From Flavobacterium psychrophilum (GTDB taxonomy: Bacteria > Bacteroidota > Bacteroidia > Flavobacteriales > Flavobacteriaceae): a stretch of DNA of 64,000 nt. Each line of letters begins with the position of its first letter. Positions within the stretch are counted from its first letter, which is position 1. Both the position numbers and the translations under genes were made by a program. Under the pieces are notes generated by a model. It worked only from the letters and a program-made list of their open reading frames with translations. It was not told the DNA's origin and ran no database searches. This document shows positions 9,463 through 17,812 of the stretch, piece by piece. The stretch is from NCBI GenBank assembly GCA_945860385.1, contig CAMAQD010000002.1, forward strand, positions 124,001-188,000. Reading direction: 5' to 3'.

Positions 9463-10097
9463 TTTGAGTTCAAAATTTTCATAAATTTATCTCTCTCAAT
9501 TTCACGACAGCCCAAACTTTGCAAATGTTCATTATGCACTTGGCAATCCAATATTTTATAATCGGCATCTTTTAATTGATTGACCAAAGCAATAAACGCC
9601 ACTTTTGAAGCATTTGAAACTTTAGAAAACATACTTTCTCCGCAAAAAACATGTCCCAAATCGATACCATACAAACCACCAACTAATTCGTCGTTTTGCC
9701 AAACCTCAACTGATTTGGCGATTCCCATTTCATTCAACTTACAATAGGCTTCAATCATATCTTGGGTAATCCAAGTTCCGTTTTGACCCTCGCGTTTTAT
9801 TTTTTGGCAATTCGAAATTACTTCTCTAAAATTCTGGTTGAAAGTGACTTTGAAAATATTTCTATCAAGAATGTTTCTCATACTTTTTGAAACTACTAAT
9901 TCATCTAGAAACAAAACCATTCTGGGATTGGGTGACCACCAAAAAATAGGTTCTCCTTCTTCAAACCAAGGAAATATTCCGCTTTTGTAAGCCAATATTA
10001 ATCGCTCTAGAGACAAATCGCCACCAATGGCGAGAATTCCATCAGGATTGGCTTCTGAAACGGGAGGGAAAAATAATTCTTTGGATAAAAAATACAT
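9456..10097 (-). CDS. aat: leucyl/phenylalanyl-tRNA--protein transferase
   Basis: Transfers Leu or Phe from aminoacyl-tRNA to N-terminal Arg/Lys of proteins, marking them for ClpAP-type degradation (N-degron pathway). The family blocks FFPPVSEANPDGILAIGGDLS, GIFPWFEEGEPIFWWSPNPR and GLYGIDLGHVFCGESMFS are intact. I chose ATG 10097 (213 residues) because MYFLSKELFFPP is the usual start; a TTG at 10127 would add ten unconserved residues. It converges with tag with a 7-base overlap. Confidence 0.94.
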   Translation of the reverse strand: MYFLSKELFFPPVSEANPDGILAIGGDLSLERLILAYKSGIFPWFEEGEPIFWWSPNPRMVLFLDELVVSKSMRNILDRNIFKVTFNQNFREVISNCQKIKREGQNGTWITQDMIEAYCKLNEMGIAKSVEVWQNDELVGGLYGIDLGHVFCGESMFSKVSNASKVAFIALVNQLKDADYKILDCQVHNEHLQSLGCREIERDKFMKILNSNY

Positions 10098-10184
10098 AGT
10101 TTTAGAACAAAAGTTTAAATTTGGCAAGGCTAATTTACATTTTAAAAATCAATCCTAATATTTTTTAGAAAAGCATTATAAACT

Positions 10185-10922
10185 ATGAGAACAAAACTCA
10201 CAACAATTCTATTTTCATTACTAGTTTATATAGGAAATGCCCAGACCAACGATTCTATTTCTTCTCCAAAAAATCAAGACAAACTTTCATATAAACAATT
10301 TATTGCTCCAATTGCGCTGATAACAGCTGGCGCCCTGATGGTAAACACAGAGCTAAATGAAGATTTGCAATCCAATGCTAACCGATTTTTTGGCGAAGAT
10401 TTCAAAACAAGTGTTGATGATTATCTACAATTTGCGCCAATTGCACAAATCTATTTGGGGGGAACTTTTGGATTTAAACCGAAGAACGATATTCAACATC
10501 AGACTATTAATATAGTTATAGCCAATGCTATTACGGGAACTGTTGTTTTTGCTACAAAAAATATAACCCAAGAAGAAAGACCCGATCAATCCGATAATTT
10601 GAGTTTCCCTTCAGGACACACTGCTTTAGCATTTACCAATGCGGCTTTATTGTATTATGAATTCAAAGATTCGAATTTATGGTATGCCAGCAGCGGATTT
10701 TTGTTTGCAACTACAACAGGAATTCTTAGAATTGCAAATAACAAACATTACACTTCTGATGTTCTTGCCGGCGCAGGAATAGGATTGGCATCAGGATTGG
10801 TTGTTTCCTATTGGAATCCTTTTAAGTCGGTGACTTTTGGAAAAAAGAAAAAATCGACGGCTTATGTTTTCCCACAAATTGGAAGCCAAATAGGAATGGG
10901 AGCACTTATTCAACTAAATTAA
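10185..10922 (+). CDS. PAP2-family phosphatase, exported
   Basis: A 245-residue protein with a signal peptide ending near ...YIGNAQ. The PAP2 motifs are complete: K...RP in KNITQEERPDQ (near residue 125), PSGHTA (near 143), and R...H in RIANNKHYTSDVLAG (near 183). The family removes phosphate from lipids such as undecaprenyl-PP or phosphatidylglycerol-P at the periplasmic face. It diverges from aat with only 87 bases between starts. Confidence 0.88.
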   Translation: MRTKLTTILFSLLVYIGNAQTNDSISSPKNQDKLSYKQFIAPIALITAGALMVNTELNEDLQSNANRFFGEDFKTSVDDYLQFAPIAQIYLGGTFGFKPKNDIQHQTINIVIANAITGTVVFATKNITQEERPDQSDNLSFPSGHTALAFTNAALLYYEFKDSNLWYASSGFLFATTTGILRIANNKHYTSDVLAGAGIGLASGLVVSYWNPFKSVTFGKKKKSTAYVFPQIGSQIGMGALIQLN

Positions 10923-10935
10923 TTTCACTAAAGTC

Positions 10936-10963
10936 CAAAAAAAAGCCTTGAAATCTCAAGGCT
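10936..10963 (-). terminator. terminator of the DUF3127 gene
   Basis: Stem agccttga / tcaaggct with loop aatc. On the minus strand it is followed by an eight-base T run. It may work in both directions between the convergent genes. Confidence 0.75.
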
Positions 10964-10979
10964 CTTTCAAAACTATTTT

Positions 10980-11357
10980 TTAGAACGGTAAATCGTCCGG
11001 TTCATCTTCATTTAAGCTTGTTGCTGGCGGAAATGCAGCTGCAGAAGGCATTGGAGGTGCTTGAGGCGAAGCAGTTTCAGCTTGTGCTTTACCGATTCTC
11101 CAACCTTGGATTGTATTGAAGTAAACAGTTTCTCCTTGTGGATTAGTCCACTCACGACCTCTTAAATTGATGTCGATTTTCACAGCATCTCCTACTTGAT
11201 ACGTATTCAATAAATCACATTTGTCCTGAACAAACTGAACCAAAATATGTTGTGGATATTGTTCGTCTGTTGTAACAACAACATCTCTTTTTTTGAAACC
11301 TGCAGATCCAACCTCTTTGGTTTGATCAATCATTTTAATTTTTCCTGTAACTTCCAT
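10980..11357 (-). CDS. DUF3127 protein with SSB-like acidic C-terminal tip
   Basis: A 125-residue protein. Residues 1-88 (GKIKMIDQTKEVGSAGFKKRDVV..., GREWTNPQGETVYFNTIQGWRI) match DUF3127, a Bacteroidota-rich family that looks like a single OB-fold beta barrel. Residues 90-115 form a Pro/Ala-rich linker. The protein ends in NEDEPDDLPF, nearly the DDDIPF tip with which SSB binds its partners. A role in single-stranded DNA metabolism is inferred. It is monocistronic with its own promoter and terminator. Confidence 0.85.
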   Translation of the reverse strand: MEVTGKIKMIDQTKEVGSAGFKKRDVVVTTDEQYPQHILVQFVQDKCDLLNTYQVGDAVKIDINLRGREWTNPQGETVYFNTIQGWRIGKAQAETASPQAPPMPSAAAFPPATSLNEDEPDDLPF

Positions 11358-11458
11358 CTTGACTATATTTAATTATTGTTGTTATTCGGTTTCTAATTTG
11401 CTGACGATGAGCGAGATTTTCGAAATTTAAAACTCTCCTTGTTGCAAAATCTGTTTTA

Positions 11459-11489
11459 CAAATATATCAATTTCTTCATTAGAAGTCAA
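11459..11489 (-). promoter_or_regulatory. promoter of the DUF3127 gene
   Basis: On the minus strand, TTG (11489-11487), 20 bases, then TATATTTG (11466-11459). This is an exact fit to the Bacteroidota TTG-N20-TAnnTTTG pattern. The expected transcript start near 11452 gives a leader of about 95 bases. Confidence 0.6.
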
Positions 11490-11587
11490 ACAAATAATAT
11501 GCACAAAAAGATAATTTTAAAACAATCAAAACCGGAAAAAATAAGAATCAGATTATTTCGTTATATTTATGCCACAAAAATCAATTT

Positions 11588-12742
11588 ATGCAGTTTTCCG
11601 AAAGTAGAAACACAAGTCGTTGGATTATTATTTTTGCTTCTTTTTTAATTATTTCATTAATACTTTGGAATACCTACACTTTCTTCCAAATATTCAAACA
11701 AGAAGAACGTTTAAAAATGAATCTTTGGGCCAATGCACAAAAAACCCTAATCAATGCTGGCGAAAACACTGATTTAGAACTTCCGCTTCAGATTTTTAGT
11801 AACAATACTTCCATTCCGATAATGCTTACAGAAAATGACAGCATTATCAATTCGATCAATATTGATGAGACAATTGTCAAAGACAAACAAAAGTCAATTC
11901 GGTTTTTGGCTGGTCTAAAAAACGAAAATGAGCCTATTGAAATTGAATATGTGCCAGGTAAATTTCAATATTTATATTATGGCGATTCGGAATTACTGAA
12001 AAAACTCAAATATTATCCTATTGCATTATTGCTCATTATTGTCCTGTTTGCCGCTTTGGTATATAATTTTTATAAGAGTACCAAAATGGCGACTCAAAAC
12101 AAACTCTGGGCAGGGATGGCAAAAGAAACGGCGCATCAAATCGGCACGCCACTCACATCATTAGTGGGTTGGGTGGAGATTCTAAAATCTGAAAATGTTG
12201 ATGAATCCACCACCAATGAAATTGAAAAAGACATAGAAAGATTGCAAACCATTACGGAACGTTTTTCGAAAATTGGTTCAGAACCCAAATTAGAAAATAA
12301 AGATATTATTGAGGAAACCCAAAAATCGTACGACTATTTGCAATCTCGATTTTCGAAACAAATTGAGTTTAAATTTACAGGCCCAGAAGCTCCCGTTATA
12401 GTATCTTTAAATCCTACTTTGCATAGTTGGACCATTGAAAATTTAGTCAAAAATGCCATTGACGCGATGAAAGGTCGAGGAAAACTCTCTCTAGAAGTGT
12501 TGCACGAAGGCGGTTTGGTCAAAATTAATATTTCGGACACGGGAAGCGGAATACCAAAAAACCAATACAAAAGTGTTTTTGAACCTGGATTCACCACTAA
12601 AAAACGCGGTTGGGGATTAGGATTGTCCTTAACCAAAAGGATTGTCGAGGAATACCATAAAGGAACTATAAAAGTATTGCATTCCGAAATTGGAAAAGGA
12701 ACTACAATGCAAGTCAGTTTTAGGGTAACCGAATTAATTTAA
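11588..12742 (+). CDS. sensor histidine kinase
   Basis: A 384-residue membrane sensor. Hydrophobic segments at about residues 12-33 and 143-162 flank a periplasmic domain of about 105 residues. The H-box is AKETAHQIGTPLTSLVGW with the phospho-acceptor His near residue 183, followed by N-box (ENLVKNAIDAM), G1 (DTGSGIP), F-box and G2 (KRGWGLGLSLTKRIV). There is no response regulator next to it, so it is an orphan kinase. Its 3' end overlaps the convergent transglutaminase-like gene by 9 bases. The signal sensed is unknown. Confidence 0.9.
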   Translation: MQFSESRNTSRWIIIFASFLIISLILWNTYTFFQIFKQEERLKMNLWANAQKTLINAGENTDLELPLQIFSNNTSIPIMLTENDSIINSINIDETIVKDKQKSIRFLAGLKNENEPIEIEYVPGKFQYLYYGDSELLKKLKYYPIALLLIIVLFAALVYNFYKSTKMATQNKLWAGMAKETAHQIGTPLTSLVGWVEILKSENVDESTTNEIEKDIERLQTITERFSKIGSEPKLENKDIIEETQKSYDYLQSRFSKQIEFKFTGPEAPVIVSLNPTLHSWTIENLVKNAIDAMKGRGKLSLEVLHEGGLVKINISDTGSGIPKNQYKSVFEPGFTTKKRGWGLGLSLTKRIVEEYHKGTIKVLHSEIGKGTTMQVSFRVTELI

Positions 12743-13906
12743 CGGAATTCCAAGCCACGACACTTTCGAAAACATGGTTTTCCGCACCATTTTAGACTTA
12801 CTTATATAGTTTTTTACAAACGAAGCATGTTCTTCGGCTAAGGCCAAATTGGATTCAATAGATTTTTTTATCGATGATAAATTGGATTTGTTTTCAGTTC
12901 CTGTTGAACCAACGGTATAAATATCATTTTGACATTTAATGAGTTTTTCTCTGGGTTTTTGAATCATATTTGTGATTTCATCATCCTGGAAAGTGGGTTT
13001 GAACTTGTTATTTCTGTAAAAAATAAAATCATTCAACAAAACAACCGCTTCATTCATTTCATTCACGATAGCATTCAGTTTTTCGATGTTGGCTTTTTGT
13101 CTTAGAAAGTTCAAATGTTCCTTTTTGCTTTTATAACTTTCTACAATCATAGCATTTTTCAAGCCGCTTTTCTCTATTCTTTCAGCGGATTCAAACAATT
13201 GATCAATTTCTGATAAACTACTTTGCTTTGCAATTTCTTTTTCGAAGTCGAAGTATTTCTTGGCTTTATTGATTTGCGTTTTCCCTTCATAAAACTCAGT
13301 ATTGGTAACCGGATAATTTGAAAACTGCCATAAATAATCAAAAGGAATATGAGAAGAAATGATTTTGCCAGGTTCAGTTTTAAAATAATAATCATTAATT
13401 CTCTTGACAAACTTACCATTCATCAAAGAACCGGAACCCCAGGTTGGGTCAAAAACATACCATTTATCATCAATTTTGGCCGCACACCAAGCGTGAGACA
13501 GCTTGTCTATTTTTCCGTTTTGTTTCGTATAACCAGAAATAACAACTGATTTTATACCAACCAAAGTTGCTATTTCACTGAAAATGGCAGCATAATCGCC
13601 ACAAATTCCTTTCTTGGTTTTTAATGTTTTTGCGATTCTGTCTTGCGGAGTTTCTTCGAAATTGACAGCAAACATATTTGCCACATCATAACTTATGTTT
13701 GAGGATGTCCAATAAAAAGCGGCACGAATTTTATCGTTTTCTGTTTTAAAATTGGCATTGATATAATTTGCAATATCTTCAGTTGAACCAGAAGCTTTTT
13801 GTGGAATTAAAGCGATTTTTTTGTCGATTGCAGCATATCCGACGTTGGTTTGTCCAAAACTTAAAATGGATGAAAGAAAAGTAAAAACCAAGAAAATATT
13901 CTTCAT
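12734..13906 (-). CDS. secreted transglutaminase-like protein
   Basis: About 390 residues with a signal peptide ending near SSILSFGQ. The transglutaminase/papain-like triad is visible: Cys in KGICGDYAAIF (near residue 102), His in KLSHAWCAA (near 136) and Asp in YVFDPTWGSG (near 151). The remaining 220 residues are helical and lysine-rich with no domain I recognise. Bacterial members are usually periplasmic proteases or amidases rather than crosslinkers. ATG 13906 is preferred; an upstream TTG at 13918 adds four residues. Confidence 0.85.
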   Translation of the reverse strand: MKNIFLVFTFLSSILSFGQTNVGYAAIDKKIALIPQKASGSTEDIANYINANFKTENDKIRAAFYWTSSNISYDVANMFAVNFEETPQDRIAKTLKTKKGICGDYAAIFSEIATLVGIKSVVISGYTKQNGKIDKLSHAWCAAKIDDKWYVFDPTWGSGSLMNGKFVKRINDYYFKTEPGKIISSHIPFDYLWQFSNYPVTNTEFYEGKTQINKAKKYFDFEKEIAKQSSLSEIDQLFESAERIEKSGLKNAMIVESYKSKKEHLNFLRQKANIEKLNAIVNEMNEAVVLLNDFIFYRNNKFKPTFQDDEITNMIQKPREKLIKCQNDIYTVGSTGTENKSNLSSIKKSIESNLALAEEHASFVKNYISKSKMVRKTMFSKVSWLGIPLN

Positions 13907-13933
13907 TTTTGGTTTCAATGTTGAAGGCTATTT

Positions 13934-14323
13934 TTACAAATTGGCCTGAATTTCTTTGGCTAAAGTTTCAAATTCTTCTTTAGTCAAACTCACTTTGTGT
14001 TTGAATGTCATTTCTTGCATTTCGTTCAAAGGAATTAAATGAACGTGAGCGTGAGGCACTTCAAGACCTATGACAGCCATCCCAATTCTTTGGCATGGAA
14101 CCGATTTTTCGAGTGCAACGGCAATTTTTTTGGAAAACTGCATCAATCCAAGATACAAATCATCTTGAATATCGAAAAGTTTATCAATTTCCTGTTTTGG
14201 AACACATAAGGTATGTCCTTTTGCATTAGGATTCACATCCAAAAAAGCCAAGAAATTATCATCCTCAGCTATTTTATAGCAAGGAATTTCTCCTCTTATG
14301 ATTTTGGTAAAAATGCTTGACAT
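13934..14323 (-). CDS. HIT-family nucleotide hydrolase
   Basis: A 129-residue histidine-triad protein. IIRGEIPCYKIAEDD at the start and GLEVPHAHVHLIPL near residue 98 form the HphHphH active site. HINT-type members hydrolyse adenosine 5'-phosphoramidates and related nucleotides in the cytoplasm. It lies directly downstream of greA on the same strand, a common pairing in Bacteroidota, though terminator-like repeats separate them. Confidence 0.92.
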   Translation of the reverse strand: MSSIFTKIIRGEIPCYKIAEDDNFLAFLDVNPNAKGHTLCVPKQEIDKLFDIQDDLYLGLMQFSKKIAVALEKSVPCQRIGMAVIGLEVPHAHVHLIPLNEMQEMTFKHKVSLTKEEFETLAKEIQANL

Positions 14324-14331
14324 TGTTGAAA

Positions 14332-14388
14332 GGTTAATTGTTTATTTGGTCAGTCGGTTAATCGAATAAACAATTAACCGATTAACCT
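14332..14388 (-). terminator. nested inverted repeats between greA and the HIT gene
   Basis: A 15-bp perfect inverted repeat (14332-14346 with 14365-14379) overlaps a second 9-bp repeat (14356-14364 with 14380-14388). They cannot both form, so the region has two mutually exclusive hairpins. Neither has a strong T tail on the minus strand, so full termination is uncertain and read-through into the HIT gene is likely. Confidence 0.5.
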
Positions 14389-14390
14389 TT

Positions 14391-14867
14391 TTAGTCTCTA
14401 GAGATTTCCAGAATTTCGAATTTCAAAACACCATTTGGCACCGTAATTTCGGCCACTTCGCCTACTTTTTTCCCTAACAATCCTCTTCCAATTGGTGAGG
14501 TTACAGAGATTTTTCCGGTTTTGAGATCAGCTTCGCTTTCGGCAACAAGCGTATATTTCATTTCCATTCCATTGGCTTGATTCTTGATTTTTACATTCGA
14601 TAATACCAAAACTTTGGAAACATCAAGATGTGTTTCGTCAATTAATCGGGCGTTAGAGTGTATGTCTTCCAGCTTTGCAATTCTCATTTCGAGCATTCCT
14701 TGTGCTTCTTTGGCAGCATCATATTCGGCGTTTTCAGATAAATCACCTTTATCTCTGGCTTCGGCAATAGCTTGTGAAGCTTTTGGTCTTTCAATGCTTT
14801 TTAATTGATCTAATTCGTCTCTCAATTTTTTTAATCCTTCGGCGGTGTAATAAGATACATTGGTCAT
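14391..14867 (-). CDS. greA: transcription elongation factor GreA
   Basis: A 158-residue Gre factor that stimulates RNA polymerase to cleave backtracked transcripts. The N-terminal coiled coil contains the acidic tip DKGDLSENAEYDAAKEAQ near residues 41-58, and the C-terminal FKBP-like domain has VTSPIGRGLLGKKVGE. ATG 14867 gives the standard start MTNVSYYTAEGLKKL; a longer open frame upstream lies in the leader. The leader holds a terminator-like hairpin (14895-14916). Confidence 0.95.
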   Translation of the reverse strand: MTNVSYYTAEGLKKLRDELDQLKSIERPKASQAIAEARDKGDLSENAEYDAAKEAQGMLEMRIAKLEDIHSNARLIDETHLDVSKVLVLSNVKIKNQANGMEMKYTLVAESEADLKTGKISVTSPIGRGLLGKKVGEVAEITVPNGVLKFEILEISRD

Positions 14868-14894
14868 AACTTCATCATTTATATAAAATACAAA

Positions 14895-14916
14895 AAATCC
14901 CATCAGGACGGGATTT
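14895..14916 (-). promoter_or_regulatory. terminator-like hairpin in the greA leader
   Basis: On the minus strand, aaatccc / gggattt with an 8-base loop is followed by tttttgtatttta, the form of an intrinsic terminator. It lies 28 bases before the greA ATG and just downstream of the TATCTTTG element. No minus-strand gene precedes it, so it can only act on the greA transcript. An attenuator role is inferred. Confidence 0.5.
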
Positions 14917-14923
14917 CTTTCCA

Positions 14924-14931
14924 CAAAGATA
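14924..14931 (-). promoter_or_regulatory. -7 element for greA
   Basis: TATCTTTG on the minus strand matches TAnnTTTG. The expected transcript start is about 14917, right at the leader hairpin. No clear TTG was seen at the usual upstream spacing. Confidence 0.45.
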
Positions 14932-15029
14932 GTATTATTTTTATTTATTCTATAAATATACGTTAAACATATCAATTTCAAAGTTAAATAAATTATTTTT
15001 GTTTGCCTAATTCTTCTAATTTGTCTGAA

Positions 15030-15449
15030 ATGAAAAAATATTTTCTTTTGTTGATTGCTTTTCTAATACTGTTTGGATGTAGCACTAATTCTACTAATAA
15101 TAACAATCCTTATATTCCCAATTATACTGTAAACGTGGATATTAATCTGAATCTGCCTCAATATTCTGATCTTAAATTTGTAAGCAATGCGGTTTATATT
15201 CCGAATCAAGGCGCTCGGGGAATTATAGTTTTTAATGCCGGAAGTGGTTATAATGCCTTTGATGCTGCTTGTCCCAATCAGGCTTTGAGTTCTTGTTCTA
15301 CAATGACTATAAAAGGAGGAATTATGGCGCTTTGTGCTTGTGATAACGCTGAATATAGTTTGTTTACGGGGCAATCTAAAGGAAAACAATATCCGCTAAA
15401 ACAATACCGCGTAGAGGTTAACGGGAATTTGTTGAGGGTTTATAATTAA
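15030..15449 (+). CDS. Rieske-like lipoprotein lacking the histidine ligands
   Basis: About 139 residues. A lipoprotein signal peptide (MKKYFLLLIAFLILFGC) ends in a lipobox Cys, so the protein is membrane-anchored in the envelope. The body resembles a Rieske [2Fe-2S] domain, but the expected CxH and CxxH boxes read ACPNQ and CACDNAEY, so both histidines are replaced (Asn and Asp). Four other Cys remain in the region. It may bind a different cluster or none. ATG 15030 is preferred over TTG 15003. Confidence 0.65.
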   Translation: MKKYFLLLIAFLILFGCSTNSTNNNNPYIPNYTVNVDINLNLPQYSDLKFVSNAVYIPNQGARGIIVFNAGSGYNAFDAACPNQALSSCSTMTIKGGIMALCACDNAEYSLFTGQSKGKQYPLKQYRVEVNGNLLRVYN

Positions 15450-15451
15450 AA

Positions 15452-15479
15452 AATCCTGACAGCCTAAACCATCAGGATT
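15452..15479. terminator. terminator between convergent genes
   Basis: Inverted repeat aatcctga / tcaggatt with a 12-base loop lies between the Rieske-like gene and the TonB receptor stop. On the minus strand it is followed by ttttaattata, so it best fits the receptor transcript and may serve both. Confidence 0.6.
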
Positions 15480-15498
15480 ATAAAAAACTAAAAGTAAT

Positions 15499-17712
15499 CT
15501 AAAACTTCAAACTCAATCCTACCAAGAAATTGATTCCTGCTTGTGGATAATAACCCGCACCTTCTATTGTTGTAACCGCTGGTGGATTGCTGTAATCATC
15601 ATCAAAAGTATAAAAATAGCCATTGCTTACATACTTTAAATCAAAGATATTATTGACCAAGGCTGTTACTAAAATCGACTTGAAAATGGTTTTTGGTCTA
15701 AACTCGTACGATACATTCAAATCATTTACAAAATAACTTTCCAACTTGGAACCATCGGAATCAATGTTAGCCATATATTGTTCTCCAACAAATTTGGAAT
15801 ACAGGGATATTTGAAAATGGTTGACCGGCATAAACGCCAAACGATTTCCGGCAACAACTTTCGGCGAGAAAGCTATATTAGTATTTCCCAAATTTTGCAA
15901 AACGCCATCTCTTGTAAAATAAAAATCTTTGTTTTTGTTTTGGCTCAAAGTCACATTAGGCTGCAAAACCCATTTTTCCGAAAGTTGAATAGTAGCATCC
16001 AATTCAATCCCGACTCTATAACTGTCTCCACTGTTGGTTCGTATTGGCGCACCCACATCGTTCAATTCTCCAGTCAGAACTAATTGGTCTTGGTATTTCA
16101 TATAATATCCGTTGGCATTCAACTTTATTTTATCGGAAAGATAACGCCATCCCAATTCAAAATCATCCAGCTTTTCAGGTTTTGGACTTCCGCTTTCATA
16201 ATCCGTGCGGTTTGGTTCTCTATTTGCTCTCGCTACCGAAAAATACAGACTATTGATGTCATTCATTTTAAAAGTAACTCCAGCTTTGGGATTAAAGAAA
16301 TTAAAAGTGTCGTTTACCAAACCTGTTTCCGCCGCATTAGCTTTGTAAGTAACGTTTCGTACTTGCAAATCTCCAAACAAACTCCATTTATCTGAAACTT
16401 TATAATTGGCTTTAGCAAAAATATTTCCGTCGGTTTTTGTCGAAAAATCATCATAATAATGGTCTCCCAATTCGCTTTGCGATGCAAAACGTGCCCAAAT
16501 CACTTTCCCAAAATGATCGCCTTCGTATTTATTCCAGCCTCCGCCAAGAATCACGTCTAAGTTTTCTGTTTTGTAATTGGCAGAGAAAGTGGTTCCGTAA
16601 AAATCATTGTCCAACCATCTTTGGCGGACAAGATCAGTTGTATTTGCAGTTGGTGCAACAAGAATTGACGCTAAACCATAATCCGCAAAATCTTGATCTT
16701 CTTTGTATTCTTCATAATATCCCTTTCCTTTGGTGTAATGAAAAGCTAGGTTTGTGCTCCAATTAGCAGCAATTTTTTCATTCCAATGCAATTGATAATG
16801 GTCTTGCTGGTAATTGTCGGTTTGATTGTCATAAAATCGAGGTTTTCCAAATTCGTCTGTAAAACGTCCCGCATCATTATAAGTTCTATCACTTTCTAAT
16901 GTTGCAGCATCAATACCATACCAAGCCTGATACGTTTTTTCGGTTCCACCAAAAGCCAAAGCTTTAATTAAAGTTGTTTTCCCTATGTAAGTCCCTTGCA
17001 GAAAATAGGATTTCAAATCAGAGTTGGCTCTATCAATGTATCCATCGGATTGCAATGCCGAGAGACGACCGGCAATTTCAAAATGATCATTCATCAAACC
17101 TGTGCTGAATTTCACCGTGTTTTTTACCGTATTAAAACTTCCAAACGAACTCGAAATTTCACCCGAAGCCTTATTGGAATACGAATCCGTCAGCATATTC
17201 AAACTAGCGCCAAAAGCTCCAGCACCATTGGTTGAAGTTCCCACGCCACGTTGCAACTGCAAACTTTCGACAGATGAAGCAAAATCTGGCATATTGACCC
17301 AAAAAGTTCCGTGGCTTTCGGAGTCGTTGTATGGAATTCCGTTGATGGTAACGTTTACTCGCGTTGCATCGCTTCCACGAACGCGAATTCCGGTGTAGCC
17401 GACACCATTTCCAGCATCGGAAGTGGTTACAACCGACGGTAGAAAATTCATCAAAATAGGAATATCCTGGCCCAAATTTCGAAGTTTGATTTCCTTTTTG
17501 TCCAAATTACTGAACGAAACTGGCGTTTTTGAAGTGACACGAACGGCCGAAACCAAAACCTCATCGAGTTGGTTGACTTTACTCGTGTCTTTTTGTTTTT
17601 CTTGCGAAAAAGAGAGTAAAGAAAATAGAAAAAAGAGAAGAGAGAAGAGACGAATTGATAATGATTTTAAAGTCTTCGTCTTTGTAGTTTGTAAATAAAA
17701 TAAAGTGTTCAT
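15499..17712 (-). CDS. TonB-dependent receptor, probable thiamine uptake
   Basis: A 737-residue outer-membrane receptor. A signal peptide (to about SLLSFSQ, residue 36) is followed by a plug domain (LDEVLVSAVRV TonB-box-like region; VTINGIPYNDSESHG; VESLQLQRGVGTSTNGAGAFG) and a 22-strand barrel ending in the terminal aromatic LSLKF. A TPP riboswitch lies in its leader, so it is repressed when thiamine pyrophosphate is plentiful. This makes thiamine or a precursor the likely ligand. There is no SusD partner, consistent with vitamin rather than glycan uptake. The ATG is inside a 9-bp hairpin. Confidence 0.9.
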   Translation of the reverse strand: MNTLFYLQTTKTKTLKSLSIRLFSLLFFLFSLLSFSQEKQKDTSKVNQLDEVLVSAVRVTSKTPVSFSNLDKKEIKLRNLGQDIPILMNFLPSVVTTSDAGNGVGYTGIRVRGSDATRVNVTINGIPYNDSESHGTFWVNMPDFASSVESLQLQRGVGTSTNGAGAFGASLNMLTDSYSNKASGEISSSFGSFNTVKNTVKFSTGLMNDHFEIAGRLSALQSDGYIDRANSDLKSYFLQGTYIGKTTLIKALAFGGTEKTYQAWYGIDAATLESDRTYNDAGRFTDEFGKPRFYDNQTDNYQQDHYQLHWNEKIAANWSTNLAFHYTKGKGYYEEYKEDQDFADYGLASILVAPTANTTDLVRQRWLDNDFYGTTFSANYKTENLDVILGGGWNKYEGDHFGKVIWARFASQSELGDHYYDDFSTKTDGNIFAKANYKVSDKWSLFGDLQVRNVTYKANAAETGLVNDTFNFFNPKAGVTFKMNDINSLYFSVARANREPNRTDYESGSPKPEKLDDFELGWRYLSDKIKLNANGYYMKYQDQLVLTGELNDVGAPIRTNSGDSYRVGIELDATIQLSEKWVLQPNVTLSQNKNKDFYFTRDGVLQNLGNTNIAFSPKVVAGNRLAFMPVNHFQISLYSKFVGEQYMANIDSDGSKLESYFVNDLNVSYEFRPKTIFKSILVTALVNNIFDLKYVSNGYFYTFDDDYSNPPAVTTIEGAGYYPQAGINFLVGLSLKF

Positions 17713-17732
17713 TCGTAAATAGTTTTACGAAT
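17711..17732 (-). promoter_or_regulatory. hairpin covering the receptor start codon
   Basis: Perfect 9-bp inverted repeat attcgtaaa / tttacgaat with a 4-base loop. On the minus strand its 3' arm runs into the ATG of the TonB receptor. It could block ribosome entry and act as the riboswitch output. Confidence 0.5.
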
Positions 17733-17812
17733 AAAAGGGGGAATTATTCTTTTTGTTAAATTAAAATGATTTTGTTGAATTTCCAGATGACGTGCACTTC
17801 CTCTTTGATTCT

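Noticed and set aside
11439..11648. A 69-codon frame before the histidine kinase
   Set aside because: It overlaps the kinase start in another frame and the DUF3127 promoter; no protein-like features.
14332..14388. CRISPR-like or phage attachment repeats
   Set aside because: Only one pair of overlapping inverted repeats, with no direct repeats or spacers; best read as RNA hairpins after greA.
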